Shown here in pieces: positions 1 through 9,921 of a stretch of DNA of 64,000 nucleotides (positions are counted from its first letter, which is position 1; each line of letters starts with the position of its first letter). The translations under genes were made by a program, and so were the position numbers. Origin of the DNA: Mycobacterium simiae (GTDB lineage Bacteria; Actinomycetota; Actinomycetes; Mycobacteriales; Mycobacteriaceae); contig NZ_AP022568.1 in the NCBI RefSeq assembly GCF_010727605.1, positions 5,456,001 to 5,520,000 of the forward strand, in the 5' to 3' direction. The notes beneath the pieces were generated by a model, which made no database searches, had not been told where the DNA came from, and saw only the letters and a list, made by a program, of their open reading frames with translations.

Positions 1-2031
1 GCCCTGTGGGTCGAGGTCACCGAGGTCGGCGGGCCCGAGACCACCGACGAGATCAAGGCGCTCGCGGCCGAGTACAAGAAGCTGTTGCTGGCCATGCTGC
101 AGCGCCGCGAGGCCTGGCAGATCATCGACTATGTCAACAGCCTGACCGACCCGTCGGCGCTGGCCGACACGTCCGGGTATGCGTCGTACCTGACCGGCGT
201 GCAAAAGCGTCAGCTGTTGGAGACGGTCGACGTCGCCGAGCGGCTGCGGGTGCTGATCGAGTGGACCGGCGACCACCTGGCCGAGGTCGAGGTCAACGAC
301 AAGATCGCCGAAGACGTGCGCGAGGGCATGGAGAAGACGCAGAAGGAATTCTTGCTGCGCCAGCAGCTCGCCGCCATCCGCAAGGAACTCGGCGAGGGCG
401 AGCCCGACGGTTCGGACGACTATCGTGCCCGGATCGACGCGGCCGACCTGCCCGAGAAGGTGCGCGAGGCCGCGCTGCGCGAGGTCGGCAAACTGGAACG
501 GTCCAGCGACCAAAGCCCCGAGAGCGGGTGGATCCGCACCTGGCTGGACACGGTGCTGGAGTTGCCCTGGAACGTGCGGACCGAGGATTCGACAGACCTG
601 ACGGCGGCCCGGGCAATCCTGGACGCCGATCACCACGGGCTGGATGACGTCAAGGACCGCATCGTCGAATATCTGGCGGTTCGTGCCCGTCGCGCCCAGC
701 GTGGTCTGCAGATCGTCGGCGGCCGCGGCTCCGGCGCGGTGATGGTGCTGGCCGGCCCTCCCGGTGTCGGTAAGACGTCGTTGGGCGAGAGCGTGGCCCG
801 GGCGCTCGGTCGCAAATTCGTGCGCGTCGCGCTGGGCGGCGTGCGCGACGAGGCCGAGATACGCGGTCACCGGCGCACCTACGTCGGGGCGCTGCCGGGC
901 CGGATCGTGCGCGCGATCGGTGAGGCGGCATCGATGAATCCCGTTGTGCTGCTTGACGAAATCGACAAGGTCGGTTCCGACTATCGTGGCGACCCGAGCG
1001 CGGCGCTGCTCGAGGTGCTCGACCCGGCGCAGAACCACACCTTCCGTGATCACTACCTGGATCTGGATTTGGACCTGTCCGACATCGTGTTCTTGGCCAC
1101 CGCCAACGTGATCGAGAACATTCCGTCGGCGCTGCTGGACCGCATGGAGCTGGTGCAGATCGACGGTTATACCGAAGACGACAAGGTCGCCATCGCACGC
1201 GACTACCTGCTGCCCCGGCAGCGGGAGCGGGCCGCGCTGACCGCCGACGAGGTCACCGTCACCGACGAGGCGTTGCGCAAGATCGCCGCGGATTACACCC
1301 GCGAGCCTGGGGTGCGGCAGTTCGAGCGGCTGCTGGCCAAGGCCTTGCGCAAGGTGACTACCAGGCTCGCGGAGAACAGTGAGCCGCTGGTCGTCGACGA
1401 GCCAGATCTTGTCAATTACCTTGGCAGGCCCCGGTTTACACCCGAGTCCGCCGAACGTACCGCGGTGCCGGGGGTCGCGACTGGGCTGGCCGTCACGGGC
1501 CTGGGCGGCGATGTGCTCTACATCGAGGCCGGGGCCACCGACGGCGAAACCGGGTTGCAGCTGACCGGTCAGCTCGGGGACGTGATGAAAGAGTCGGCGC
1601 AGATTGCGCTGTCCTACGTCCGCTCCCACGCTGCCGAGTTGGGGGTTGACCCCACGGTGCTGGACCGGCGCATCCACGTGCACGTGCCGGCGGGCGCGGT
1701 GCCAAAGGATGGGCCGTCCGCCGGCGTCACGATGGTGACCGCCCTGGTGTCGATGGCGACCGGACGTCAGGTCCGTTCCGATGTCGGCATGACCGGGGAG
1801 GTCACGCTCAACGGCCGGGTGCTGCCGATCGGCGGGGTCAAGCAGAAGCTGCTCGCCGCCCAACGTGCCGGATTGTCAACGGTTTTCATACCCGCACGCA
1901 ACGAACCGGATCTGGATGACGTTCCTGCCGAAGTGCTGGCGACGCTGACCGTCAAACCGATGACCGACGTCGCGGAGATCGTCGCGCAGGCCCTGGAACC
2001 GGTGGCCGATGCCGCCGTGGCGGCAGCCTGA
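1..2031 (+). CDS. lon: ATP-dependent protease Lon (5' end outside window)
   Basis: Cytosolic AAA+ serine protease that unfolds and degrades damaged and regulatory proteins. The reading frame is open from base 1, so the N-terminal substrate-binding part is cut off by the window; 676 residues remain. Visible in order: the coiled helical segment ([20 protein letters not shown]), Walker A GPPGVGKT near base 757, Walker [11 protein letters not shown] near base 943, the arginine-finger/sensor region, and the C-terminal protease domain. The catalytic Ser lies in [10 protein letters not shown] (near base 1712) and the Lys in [12 protein letters not shown]. All catalytic residues are present. Lon occurs in many environmental mycobacteria but is, to my knowledge, absent from M. 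tuberculosis. A GC-rich inverted repeat follows the stop codon. Confidence 0.97.
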   Translation, partial: ALWVEVTEVGGPETTDEIKALAAEYKKLLLAMLQRREAWQIIDYVNSLTDPSALADTSGYASYLTGVQKRQLLETVDVAERLRVLIEWTGDHLAEVEVNDKIAEDVREGMEKTQKEFLLRQQLAAIRKELGEGEPDGSDDYRARIDAADLPEKVREAALREVGKLERSSDQSPESGWIRTWLDTVLELPWNVRTEDSTDLTAARAILDADHHGLDDVKDRIVEYLAVRARRAQRGLQIVGGRGSGAVMVLAGPPGVGKTSLGESVARALGRKFVRVALGGVRDEAEIRGHRRTYVGALPGRIVRAIGEAASMNPVVLLDEIDKVGSDYRGDPSAALLEVLDPAQNHTFRDHYLDLDLDLSDIVFLATANVIENIPSALLDRMELVQIDGYTEDDKVAIARDYLLPRQRERAALTADEVTVTDEALRKIAADYTREPGVRQFERLLAKALRKVTTRLAENSEPLVVDEPDLVNYLGRPRFTPESAERTAVPGVATGLAVTGLGGDVLYIEAGATDGETGLQLTGQLGDVMKESAQIALSYVRSHAAELGVDPTVLDRRIHVHVPAGAVPKDGPSAGVTMVTALVSMATGRQVRSDVGMTGEVTLNGRVLPIGGVKQKLLAAQRAGLSTVFIPARNEPDLDDVPAEVLATLTVKPMTDVAEIVAQALEPVADAAVAAA

Positions 2032-2035
2032 GCAC

Positions 2036-2091
2036 ACCCCGCCCCGGTGGGAATGGCTCTAGATACGTTTTAGCCTCCCCCGGGGCGGGGT
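2036..2091 (+). terminator. GC-rich hairpin downstream of lon
   Basis: Perfect 12-base arms ACCCCGCCCCGG (2036-2047) and CCGGGGCGGGGT (2080-2091) enclose a loop of about 32 bases and start five bases after the lon stop. There is no clear T-tract, which is common for mycobacterial terminators, so the call rests on the stem and its position. Confidence 0.55.
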
Positions 2092-2228
2092 ACGCGTGCT
2101 GGCAGAGGTAAACCAGCCGGGGGGTGTGACCTCTACCCGATGTCTGAGCAAAGACGTCGGGGACGAACAACAAATCACCGCCGCAAGGCTGCCGCCTGGC
2201 AGACCAGCGGCAGGATAAGGAGTTCATC

Positions 2229-2576
2229 ATGAGGTTGAACAAGATCGCTGCCAGCACCGTGATTGCCGGTGCGTTGGCGTCCGGTGCCCTGGGCATCGGC
2301 GCGGGTTTGGCGCAGGCCCACCCGAACGATCCACCGTGGATACCGGGTTGTAACGGGCCGGGCGTCAACTGCAACGGGCCCGGCAATCCGCTGCCACCGG
2401 GACAGCGTGGGGCGCCGCCGCCCGGGCATTGGAATGATCCGGTCGGGTACGGCCTTCCGGCGACTTGGAGTCCACCGAACGCGCCGGGGAATTACCCGGT
2501 GGTGTGGAATCCGAATGCGTCATCGTGGGGCGTCTACCTGACACCGAACGGCGTGTTCATCCCTTACCAGGGATAG
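2229..2576 (+). CDS. Small secreted Pro/Gly/Asn-rich protein
   Basis: A 115-residue exported protein of unknown function. It starts with a classical Sec signal peptide: RLNK, then an Ala/Gly/Leu/Ile-rich hydrophobic core, with a likely cleavage after Ala-Gln-Ala near residue 30. The mature part is about 85 residues, rich in Pro, Gly, Asn and Trp, and contains two cysteines eight residues apart (GCNGPGVNC) that could form a disulphide. A good AGGAG ribosome site lies just before the ATG. Small proteins of this type are common in mycobacterial secretomes. I do not recognise a named family. Confidence 0.8.
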   Translation: MRLNKIAASTVIAGALASGALGIGAGLAQAHPNDPPWIPGCNGPGVNCNGPGNPLPPGQRGAPPPGHWNDPVGYGLPATWSPPNAPGNYPVVWNPNASSWGVYLTPNGVFIPYQG

Positions 2577-2728
2577 CAGGCCACTGCGGCAGTCGCCTCC
2601 CACCCGGGGGCGGCTGCCGCAGTCCCGCGTTTCGCCCAGCAAAGCACCTCGGCTGGCCGGTCAAGCGCCATCGAACCGGAAGCAATAATCCACCCTCGCC
2701 CAGATCGTTCCCGCCACCTTCCGGTTCA

Positions 2729-3127
2729 ATGAGTGATATGACCGACCTCGGCGATCTAAAACGGCAAGTGGTGCACCGGGTGCAGCGGCTGGTGATCAAT
2801 CCGGTGGGCCGGCAGTTGCCCGTGACCATGATCGAAACCACGGGGCGCAAAAGCGGACTGCCCCGCCGCACCGCGGTGGGCGGGCGCGTGGTGGATAACC
2901 AGTTCTGGATGGTCTCCGAGCACGGTGACCATTCCGACTATGTCCGCAACATCAAGGCCAATCCGAGTGTGCGAGTACGCGTCGGCGGGCGGTGGCGCAA
3001 CGGCATCGCCCACCTGCTGCCCGACGATGACCCCGTGGCGCGGCTAGGTCATCTGCCCAAGCTCAATAGCGCGGTGGTCCGCATGATGGGCAGCAACCTG
3101 CTGACCATCCGGGTGGACCTGGACTGA
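2729..3127 (+). CDS. Deazaflavin (F420)-dependent nitroreductase-family protein
   Basis: About 132 residues, of the split-beta-barrel Ddn/nitroreductase family that binds F420 or related flavins and reduces nitro compounds or quinones. Family-type segments are ETTGRKSGLPRRTAV near the start, the HGDHSDYVRNIKANPSV block and RVGGRWRNG. The frame extends far upstream, but the ATG at 2729 (MSDM...) fits the family N-terminus; the next ATG at 2738 is the alternative. Upstream codons overlap the secreted-protein gene and look non-coding. It is followed 18 bases later by the TfoX-like gene on the same strand. The substrate is not predictable from sequence. Confidence 0.85.
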   Translation: MSDMTDLGDLKRQVVHRVQRLVINPVGRQLPVTMIETTGRKSGLPRRTAVGGRVVDNQFWMVSEHGDHSDYVRNIKANPSVRVRVGGRWRNGIAHLLPDDDPVARLGHLPKLNSAVVRMMGSNLLTIRVDLD

Positions 3128-3145
3128 CCGGTCCGCCGTCGAATC

Positions 3146-3478
3146 ATGGCCTACGATCCCGATCTCGCCAACCGCATCCGCGAGGTGCTGGCGCAGCAGC
3201 GCGGTGTCGATGAGAGGTCGATGTTCGGCGGACTCGCGTTCCTGGTGGGCGGTCACATGGCGGTGGCGGTCAGTAGTAAGGGCGGGTTGATGGTGCGGGT
3301 GCCGCCCGCGGACACCGCCGCACTGCTGAGGCAAGCCCACGTGAGTCCGATGGTGATGGCCGGCCGCGAGACGCGCGGCTGGGTGCGAGTCGATGCCCAG
3401 GGCGTGAAAACCCAACGCCAGCTTGCGGGTTGGGTCGCCCGCGGCGTCCGGTATGTGAGCGCGCTGCCACCGAAATAA
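3146..3478 (+). CDS. TfoX N-terminal-domain protein
   Basis: A 110-residue single-domain protein matching the N-terminal domain of TfoX (Sxy): an early helix (LANRIREVLAQ), the conserved RSMFGGLAFLVGGHM core, then beta strands with MVRVPP, and a Gly-Trp near the end (RGWVRVDAQG). The C-terminal TfoX helix-hairpin-helix domain is absent, as in most actinobacterial members. In gamma-proteobacteria TfoX activates competence; the role of the isolated N-domain in mycobacteria is unknown. It sits in a short rightward run of small genes, which may be co-transcribed. Confidence 0.85.
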   Translation: MAYDPDLANRIREVLAQQRGVDERSMFGGLAFLVGGHMAVAVSSKGGLMVRVPPADTAALLRQAHVSPMVMAGRETRGWVRVDAQGVKTQRQLAGWVARGVRYVSALPPK

Positions 3479-3516
3479 CGCGTTTGGCGCAGCGTAGCGT
3501 GGGTACGCGCTGTCCC

Positions 3517-4161
3517 ATGAGCAAGACGCAGGACGCCAAACAGCAGGTGCGCCGGGTGCTCAAGGTCGGGGGCACCACTTACGCCCAGGAAGCGGGAATC
3601 GCGCTCCGCGACAAACCGATGCCGTTGTTTCAGCTGCTCGTGTTGTGCATGCTCGCTAGCAAGCCCATCGATGCCGCCATCGCCATGCAGGCTGCTCGGG
3701 AGCTGTTCAAGGCCGGCCTGCGCACGCCGAAGGCCGTGTTGGCGGCAGATCGACAGACGATGATCAACGCCTTCGGCCGGGCTCACTACGTGCGCTACGA
3801 CGAAAGCTCGGCGACCCGCCTCACCGAGATGGCGCAGCGGGTCCGCGACGAGTACGCCGGCGATCTGCGCGAACTCGCCGAACGCAGTCACCACGATCCT
3901 GCCCAGGCCAAACGAATGTTGAAGCGGTTCAAGGGAATCGGCGATACCGGCGCCGACATCTATCTGCGCGAGATTCAAGACGTATGGACATGGGTGCGCC
4001 CTTATTTCGACGACCGGGCCACCGGCACCGCCCGAAAACTCGGTTTGCCCGCTGCGCCGGACAAGCTGGAAGCCCTTGCCCCACGCGCCAACTCGCGACT
4101 GGCGGCCGCACTTGTCAGGGCATCGCTGGATGAGGATCTGCGCCGGCGGATGACGGCTTGA
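3517..4161 (+). CDS. HhH-GPD-type DNA glycosylase / endonuclease III-like protein
   Basis: About 214 residues. The body is all-alpha like endonuclease III-superfamily glycosylases. A helix-hairpin-helix near residues 130-145 (RFKGIGDTGADIYL) precedes an acidic residue region (DVWTWVRPYFDD) where the catalytic Asp would lie. No iron-sulphur cysteine cluster is present at the C-terminus. The predicted role is base-excision repair, but the substrate is unknown. The ATG at 3517 is chosen because the upstream extension overlaps the previous gene. The stop codon overlaps the TTG start of the next gene by four bases, indicating translational coupling. Confidence 0.75.
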   Translation: MSKTQDAKQQVRRVLKVGGTTYAQEAGIALRDKPMPLFQLLVLCMLASKPIDAAIAMQAARELFKAGLRTPKAVLAADRQTMINAFGRAHYVRYDESSATRLTEMAQRVRDEYAGDLRELAERSHHDPAQAKRMLKRFKGIGDTGADIYLREIQDVWTWVRPYFDDRATGTARKLGLPAAPDKLEALAPRANSRLAAALVRASLDEDLRRRMTA

Positions 4162-4892
4162 CCATCCGCATCGGGACCTCCGGATGGTCCTACGACCACT
4201 GGATTGACGTGCTATACCCGCCGCGGACGCCGTCCGCGCGTCGGCTGGACCGCTATACCGAAGTATTCGACACCGTCGAGTTGAATGCCAGTTTCTATCG
4301 CTGGCCCAAGGACTCGACGTTTGCCGGATGGCGAAACCGACTCCCGACGGGGTTCACCATGTCGGTCAAGGCGCACCGCGGACTGACGCACTATCGGCGG
4401 TTGTCTTCCCCCGAACCGTGGATCGAGCGATTCGAACGATGCTGGCAGCTGTTGGGCGAGCGACGTGGCGTACTGCTGGTGCAGGTCCATCCCGAACTAC
4501 AGCGCGACGACGCCACGCTGACCCGCCTCGAAGCGTTCCTCGAACAGATGCCGAAGCAGATCCGGGTGGCCCTGGAATTGCGGCACCCGTCCTGGGACGA
4601 GCCTGTCGTCTACCAGACATTGGAACGCCACCACGCCGCATACGTGGTGATGAGCGGCGCCGGGCTGGCATGCATACCCCGAGCCACCGCCGACTTTGTG
4701 TACGTCCGGATGCACGGACCCGACTCCGACGCGATTTACGCCGGCTCCTATTCGGCCGACCAATTGCGGGTCTGGGCCGACCGCCTCGCCGAATGGGATC
4801 GCCAGGGCAGGGACGTGTGGATGTACTTCAACAACGACCTCGGCGGTCACGCGGTCCGCAATGCGTTGCTGCTGCGTGACCTGGTCGGTTAA
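4158..4892 (+). CDS. DUF72 (YecE-like) protein
   Basis: A 244-residue TIM-barrel-type DUF72 protein. Visible family features are the opening IRIGTSGWSYDHW, the early strand with VELNASFYRWPK, the FTMSVKAHRGLTH block, LALELRHPSW near the middle, YVRMHGPD, and the C-terminal VWMYFNNDLGGHAVRNA motif. The biochemical function of DUF72 is not established. The TTG start at 4158 overlaps the stop of the glycosylase gene in a TTGA arrangement, so the two are probably co-translated. That link to a DNA repair enzyme is suggestive only. Confidence 0.93.
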   Translation: MTIRIGTSGWSYDHWIDVLYPPRTPSARRLDRYTEVFDTVELNASFYRWPKDSTFAGWRNRLPTGFTMSVKAHRGLTHYRRLSSPEPWIERFERCWQLLGERRGVLLVQVHPELQRDDATLTRLEAFLEQMPKQIRVALELRHPSWDEPVVYQTLERHHAAYVVMSGAGLACIPRATADFVYVRMHGPDSDAIYAGSYSADQLRVWADRLAEWDRQGRDVWMYFNNDLGGHAVRNALLLRDLVG

Positions 4893-4938
4893 CCCGCCAC
4901 GAGTAGGCTGGGAACGCGACACGAACGGAGCATCGATA

Positions 4939-6180
4939 ATGGCCAGTTCGACCACTTTCGTCATCGTCGGCGGCGGCCTTGCTGGAGCGAAGGCCGTAGA
5001 AGCCCTGCGGGACAGCGACTTTGACGGTCAGATCATTCTCTTTGCCGAGGAGTCGCGGCTGCCCTACGAACGCCCGCCGCTGTCCAAGGAGTACCTGGCC
5101 GGCAAGAAGACACTTTCCGACTTCACAGTGCACAACTCCGACTGGTACGTGGACCGCCATGTCGACCTGCGACTCGGATCGCCGATATCCCGCGTGGATC
5201 CCGGCGGCCACACCGTGGCGGTCGGCGACGGCACCACCGTGCACTACGACAAGCTTCTACTGGCTACCGGGTCGGCGTCGCGGCGGCCCCCGATCCCCGG
5301 GGCTCGGGCTGACGGTGTCTACTACCTGCGCAGCTACGAGGACGCCGAGCTGTTGGATGCCGTTCTCACCGAAGGATCTTCGCTGGCGGTGATCGGCGCC
5401 GGGTGGATCGGGCTCGAAGTCACCGCGGCCGCCCGGCAGCGTGGCGTTGACGTGACCGTGGTCGAGGCCGCCAAACAACCCCTGCTGGCGGCGCTCGGCG
5501 AAACCGTCGGGGAGGTATTCGCCGCGCTGCACCGCGACCACGGGGTCGATCTGCGACTGGATACCCAGGTCGACGAGATCGCCACGATCGGCGAAACGGC
5601 CACCGGGCTACGGCTGCGGGACGGCTCGATGGTGGCGGCCGATGCGGTGTTGGTGGCCGTCGGCGCACAACCGAACATCGAACTCGCCGAGCAAGCCGGG
5701 TTGTCCATCGGGTCAGGCAGACAGCGCGGTGTCCTCGTCGATGTCTCGCTACGCACCAGCGATCCCGACATCTACGCCGTCGGCGACATCGCCGCCGCCC
5801 AACATCCGCTGTACGGCGAACGCATCCGCACCGAACACTGGGCCAATGCGCTCAAACAGCCGGCTGTCGCTGTCGCTGGAATGATGGGCACGCCAACCGA
5901 ATACGCCGAACTACCGTACTTCTTTACCGACCAGTACGAGCTCGGCATGGAATACGTCGGGTACGCGCCAGACTTCGCCAACGTGGTGTTCCGCGGCGAC
6001 GTCGCCGGGCGCGAATTCGTCGCGTTCTGGCTCGACGGCGATAACCGGGTGCTGGCCGGGATGAACGTCAACATCTGGGATGTGCTCGACGACGTCAAAG
6101 CCCTGATTCGGTCCGCGGCCCCCGTCGACCCGGACACCCTGGCCGACCCGCAGTCACCCCTCGGCGATCTCCTGGGCTGA
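4939..6180 (+). CDS. NAD(P)H-dependent ferredoxin/rubredoxin reductase-type flavoprotein (Rv1869c-like)
   Basis: A 413-residue pyridine-nucleotide-disulphide-type oxidoreductase that moves electrons from NAD(P)H through FAD to a ferredoxin or similar carrier. The FAD-binding GGGLAGAKA lies at the N-terminus and the NAD-binding GAGWIGLEV near residue 155. VYAVGD(I) near residue 280 closes the FAD site, and the reductase C-terminal domain follows. The ATG at 4939 has a GGAG site 8 bases upstream; the longer frame upstream overlaps the DUF72 gene. The last 27 bases overlap the 3' end of the convergent epimerase-fusion gene. Gene order matches the M. tuberculosis Rv1869c/Rv1868 pair. Confidence 0.92.
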   Translation: MASSTTFVIVGGGLAGAKAVEALRDSDFDGQIILFAEESRLPYERPPLSKEYLAGKKTLSDFTVHNSDWYVDRHVDLRLGSPISRVDPGGHTVAVGDGTTVHYDKLLLATGSASRRPPIPGARADGVYYLRSYEDAELLDAVLTEGSSLAVIGAGWIGLEVTAAARQRGVDVTVVEAAKQPLLAALGETVGEVFAALHRDHGVDLRLDTQVDEIATIGETATGLRLRDGSMVAADAVLVAVGAQPNIELAEQAGLSIGSGRQRGVLVDVSLRTSDPDIYAVGDIAAAQHPLYGERIRTEHWANALKQPAVAVAGMMGTPTEYAELPYFFTDQYELGMEYVGYAPDFANVVFRGDVAGREFVAFWLDGDNRVLAGMNVNIWDVLDDVKALIRSAAPVDPDTLADPQSPLGDLLG

Positions 6181-8271
6181 CGTCGGGTCGACGGGTACCC
6201 AGGCATGATCGATGACATCGGGCAGCCGCAACGCTTGCAACCGTTCCCGTTCGGTGCGACGCCGCTTGATCCGCAGCCGGGCATCGGCCGGCATGGTGAC
6301 CAACTCGTCGCAGGTCAGGTAATACACGTCGTCCGCAACGTCGACTGCGTCGCTGGTTACGCAGCGAGACCCTAACTCGCGCAACGCTATTCGTAGTTCG
6401 TGCGTGTAACGCAGCGTGGTGTCGTAGGCAGTCTCGCGCGACGCCCGGGCCTTGGTCGAGATGCGCTGGATCAGCGACGGCGGGGCGTCGGGCTGGTCGG
6501 GTTCGGCGGCAGCCTCGGCCGCCGCAGTCAGCAACATCGCCGGGTCGTCGCTGTAGACGCGGCTGGCCAGCTCAGCTGCCCCGGGCCCCCGGTGCCCGAT
6601 CCGGGCGACCGCGGCGTCCAGCAGGGCGGCGGTGGACGGGGACAAGGCGCGGATGCTGGCCAGGTTGCCGTCCTGGGCCATCGCCCGCAGCGGCGGATCG
6701 GCGCGTAAGGCCGCGGTCAGCTCGCTGATCTCGGCCGCGACGCGATGGCTTTCCAGGATCGCGCCCAGCCCGGGCACGCGGGCGTCCTCGTCCTCCAGCG
6801 CGGCGGCCGTGACGCCGGTATCGATCAGCCACAGCGCGGTGAGGATCCAGCCTTGGTGAATGCGGTCCCGCAGCAGCCGAACTCGGACACCGAGGCTCGC
6901 CTCGGGCAGCAAACTCAGCTGCGCAGGATCCCACTGTTCGACGTCGGCGGCCGCGGTGTAGGCGCGGGTATCGGCCCTGAGGTGGCGCAGCAGCGCCAGC
7001 GATCGGGTGGTGGCCACGACCTTGGCCAGCGAGCCCAGCGTGCCGCCCACCAGCCGCGGCTGACCGAACGGCAGCACGTCTCCCACCTGCGGCTGGTCGA
7101 CCAGCGCCCGCTGGACGAGCGCCTTGTCGTCCCAGCCGGGCAGCTGATGGGCGGCGACGACGTTGGCCGACACCCCGACATAGGGCCGGTGTCCGAACAC
7201 CGCAATCGCCCGGCTCCCCCACTCGTCATCGATCACGCCGCCGAGCGCCAGCGCCTGGCTCAGCACCCGACTGGCGGTGCGCAGCCCGCTCAGCTGAACG
7301 TCCAGGGTGATCGGGGTCAACGGCCCCGGCAGTGCCTCGGCGAGGCCGTCGGCGGCGAAGACAGGGAAGCGGGGATCGATGCGATCGTCGAACTCGCCCT
7401 CCAAACCCTCGGGCGCGGCGCTGTGCAGCTCCTCGGGTCCGGCGGGCGGCGCGACGACCTCCACGGGAAGCGCCATCTGCGCTCCGTGCAGGGTCGCACC
7501 CGCGGCGCCGATCCGCCGCCCGACAAGTCCGCGTCCGGTGTCGGCGACTGCGTCGAACGCCGCCCAGCCAAACTCGAATCCCCAATCCTCTTGGACCGCA
7601 ACGGGATCGAGCAGCGGAATCAGCCTCGGCCAGCCCGGAATCCCCCGAATGTGGGACCGCGGGTCGACGGCGCGCAGCAGCCGCCATGCGGTCACCACAT
7701 TGATGGTGTCCGGTGTCGCGACATCGACCACACCGGTGCGATCGGTGTCCAATGCCAACGCCAAGAAGCGCACCAGGTCCTCGAGGTGAAGCACCCGCAT
7801 GGGCTGCGCGGAAACCTTCGCGCGCAGCAGTGTGGCAACGGTCCGGCACACCATCCAATCGAGCTGCCGACCCACCGGCGGCGCGATCCGCACGATCAGA
7901 CTCGGCCCCAGGCTGGTGGACACCAAATCCTCGGCCGGTTCGTAGACTTCCGGTTGCCCGGCGGCTTGGGACACGAACAGCAGTCGCGCGCCGGCGCGGG
8001 CCGCGGCGTCGGTGACGTAGGCCACCCCGTTGAGTTGGGCGCTGCCCGGCACGCCGGGTTCGACCGGTGCCAGGTGGATCACCGCGTCGGCCGCATCAGC
8101 CAGTGTTTGCAGGACAGGGTCGCTCAACGGGGCGCAGACGTACTCGACCGCGGGATCCAGGCGGACGTCGGGGTGATCGGAAATGCCGGCGACCGTGTGC
8201 CCGGCAGCGATCAGCTGGCGAGTAACCAGCCTCCCGACCGTGCCGGTGGCGTCGGTAACCAGGATGTGCAC
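6154..8271 (-). CDS. NAD(P)-binding epimerase-type domain fused to a PEP-synthase-like region (Rv1868-like)
   Basis: A 705-residue protein. Residues 1-270 form an extended-SDR Rossmann fold: MHILVTDATGTVGRLV at the start and a surface layout like NDP-sugar epimerases. The rest is helical. Its end (DDVYYLTCDELV with following Arg-rich helices) resembles the linker region of PEP synthase/rifampin phosphotransferase proteins. The phospho-histidine swivelling domain that should follow is missing, so this part is unlikely to be a phosphotransferase. Length is close to what I recall for Rv1868 (about 700). It lies 3' of the thiolase-like and CoA-transferase genes on the same strand. Function is unknown; lipid or acyl-CoA metabolism is inferred from neighbours only. 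Confidence 0.8.
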   Translation of the reverse strand: MHILVTDATGTVGRLVTRQLIAAGHTVAGISDHPDVRLDPAVEYVCAPLSDPVLQTLADAADAVIHLAPVEPGVPGSAQLNGVAYVTDAAARAGARLLFVSQAAGQPEVYEPAEDLVSTSLGPSLIVRIAPPVGRQLDWMVCRTVATLLRAKVSAQPMRVLHLEDLVRFLALALDTDRTGVVDVATPDTINVVTAWRLLRAVDPRSHIRGIPGWPRLIPLLDPVAVQEDWGFEFGWAAFDAVADTGRGLVGRRIGAAGATLHGAQMALPVEVVAPPAGPEELHSAAPEGLEGEFDDRIDPRFPVFAADGLAEALPGPLTPITLDVQLSGLRTASRVLSQALALGGVIDDEWGSRAIAVFGHRPYVGVSANVVAAHQLPGWDDKALVQRALVDQPQVGDVLPFGQPRLVGGTLGSLAKVVATTRSLALLRHLRADTRAYTAAADVEQWDPAQLSLLPEASLGVRVRLLRDRIHQGWILTALWLIDTGVTAAALEDEDARVPGLGAILESHRVAAEISELTAALRADPPLRAMAQDGNLASIRALSPSTAALLDAAVARIGHRGPGAAELASRVYSDDPAMLLTAAAEAAAEPDQPDAPPSLIQRISTKARASRETAYDTTLRYTHELRIALRELGSRCVTSDAVDVADDVYYLTCDELVTMPADARLRIKRRRTERERLQALRLPDVIDHAWVPVDPTSAQEIAEG

Positions 8272-8375
8272 CTGGGCTCACCTCCCCCAACGTCCCCTCG
8301 ACAATATGCGGGTCACCACCGCTTGCGCGAGCGTTACTCGTGAATTGCGCTGGCCTGGCGCTTTATTCCGGGTGC

Positions 8376-9854
8376 CTACGACAGCGTGGCGCTGCCATCG
8401 TTGGCGACGGCGATCTTGGCGCCACCAATATCTTCGACGACAGTAGCTCGCGCCGCATCAGAATCGGTGATTACCGCCAGCGCCCGCGAACCGTCGGGTG
8501 TGCGTACGGCGACGAAGGCCTTTTCCGGTTGCCCCTCCCGGTCGAACGGTGTCGTCCACGCTTCCACGGTGCCGACGCCGTCCCATTCGATCAGCGCATC
8601 CCGCGTCGGTTCCCGCTTCACCGCGGGTTGAGCGTTCTCCCAACGGAATTCGCTCGGCGGTTCGGTGCTGTAGACGCCGAAACTGTGCTTGGTCAGGTAG
8701 CCGCCGTTGGCGGTGATCAAGGCGCGCCGCCCCGGATTGGCCACCAGCAACTCGGCGACGGTGGCGATCGAGTGCATCACGTAGTTGCTCCACGGGCCGC
8801 CCGCAAACGTCAGGCCGCCGGTAACGGTCAGCGGGCGTGCCGGGTCATCGGGGCTCACTCCGAGCTCGGCGGCAGCCACCTGCACCGCGGACGGGAAACA
8901 CGAATACAGATCGACGTACTCGACGTCATCGATACCCAGCCCGGCGAGCTCCAACGCGCGTGCCCCGGCGATGCGGATCGCCGTCGAGCGGTGCAGCTCG
9001 TCGCGCTCGGCGATCGAGGGCGTGTCGTAGGCGTCGGTGCCGGCGTGCGGGTAAATCCACTGCTCGGCGGGGATCTGCAAGCCGGTGGCGTGCTTCACCG
9101 ACGTCAGCACCAGCGCCGCGCCCTGATCGACCATGTTGTTCGAGTTCATCAGCTTGGTGTACGGCCAGCTGATCATGCGGTTCTGCGGGGCGGGTCGGGC
9201 GATCTCCGCCGCGGTGACCGGGGTGCGGATCCAGGCGTGCGGGTTGTCGACCGCGACCGCGTTGAACCGCGCCCACAGTTCACCGATCCGAGCCAGGTGG
9301 TCCTCGACCGACTCGCCGTTCGCCAGCCGCAGCGCCTGCTCGAACAGCGGATACACGTAGGCCGGGCGATCCAGCCCGATCCGTATTTCGGCCTCCCCGG
9401 CCATCGGCACGTCCTCGCCGCTGACCGGCGCCATCGGCACCGACTGGACGGTCCATTCCAGCTTGGCGCCCTTGGCGTGCAGCCCGCGCCGGGTCCGCCA
9501 GGTTTCGGCGCCGGTGATCAGCACCACGCCGGCGCGGCCCTGCTGAATGTCCAGGCAAGCCTGATTGAGCAGCATCTGCGGGACGTTGCCGCCCACCGGG
9601 CTGTACAGCGTGGTGAAGTTCCGCGCGCCGATCCGGGCGCCGACGAGCAGCCCGGCGTCGCGGTAGGTCGCCGACAGCACGTTCACCACCCGGACGGAGT
9701 CCACGGCTTCCAGCACCCGGGCCGGGGCGGCTTCGCGGGCGGCAGCGACCATCAGGTCGACGGGCTCGATCGAACGCTTTTGCGGGTCGATCTCGTCACG
9801 GTGATTGACCTGGCCGTAGCCGATCAGCACCGGGGTTCTGGGGTCGACGGGCAT
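8376..9854 (-). CDS. Thiolase-superfamily acetyl-CoA acetyltransferase-like protein (Rv1867-like)
   Basis: A 492-residue member of the non-canonical thiolases seen in mycobacterial lipid and sterol clusters. The N-terminal half holds PVLIGYGQVNH and the QACLDIQQGRAGVVLITGAE helix. The C-terminal half holds DVEYVDLYSCFPSAVQVAAAELG and TGGLTFAGGPWSNYVMHSI, matching the second thiolase domain, followed by a 100-residue beta-rich tail. The usual nucleophilic Cys position after the first domain is not obvious, so condensing or thiolytic activity is uncertain. It is encoded between the CoA-transferase gene (67 bases upstream) and the epimerase fusion (104 bases downstream), consistent with an operon. 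Confidence 0.85.
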   Translation of the reverse strand: MPVDPRTPVLIGYGQVNHRDEIDPQKRSIEPVDLMVAAAREAAPARVLEAVDSVRVVNVLSATYRDAGLLVGARIGARNFTTLYSPVGGNVPQMLLNQACLDIQQGRAGVVLITGAETWRTRRGLHAKGAKLEWTVQSVPMAPVSGEDVPMAGEAEIRIGLDRPAYVYPLFEQALRLANGESVEDHLARIGELWARFNAVAVDNPHAWIRTPVTAAEIARPAPQNRMISWPYTKLMNSNNMVDQGAALVLTSVKHATGLQIPAEQWIYPHAGTDAYDTPSIAERDELHRSTAIRIAGARALELAGLGIDDVEYVDLYSCFPSAVQVAAAELGVSPDDPARPLTVTGGLTFAGGPWSNYVMHSIATVAELLVANPGRRALITANGGYLTKHSFGVYSTEPPSEFRWENAQPAVKREPTRDALIEWDGVGTVEAWTTPFDREGQPEKAFVAVRTPDGSRALAVITDSDAARATVVEDIGGAKIAVANDGSATLS

Positions 9855-9921
9855 AGGACGAACCTATCTCGGCGCGCCCGCGGGCCGTGTCGGCGGCCCG
9901 TCGGCGGGGACGGCGTCGGGC

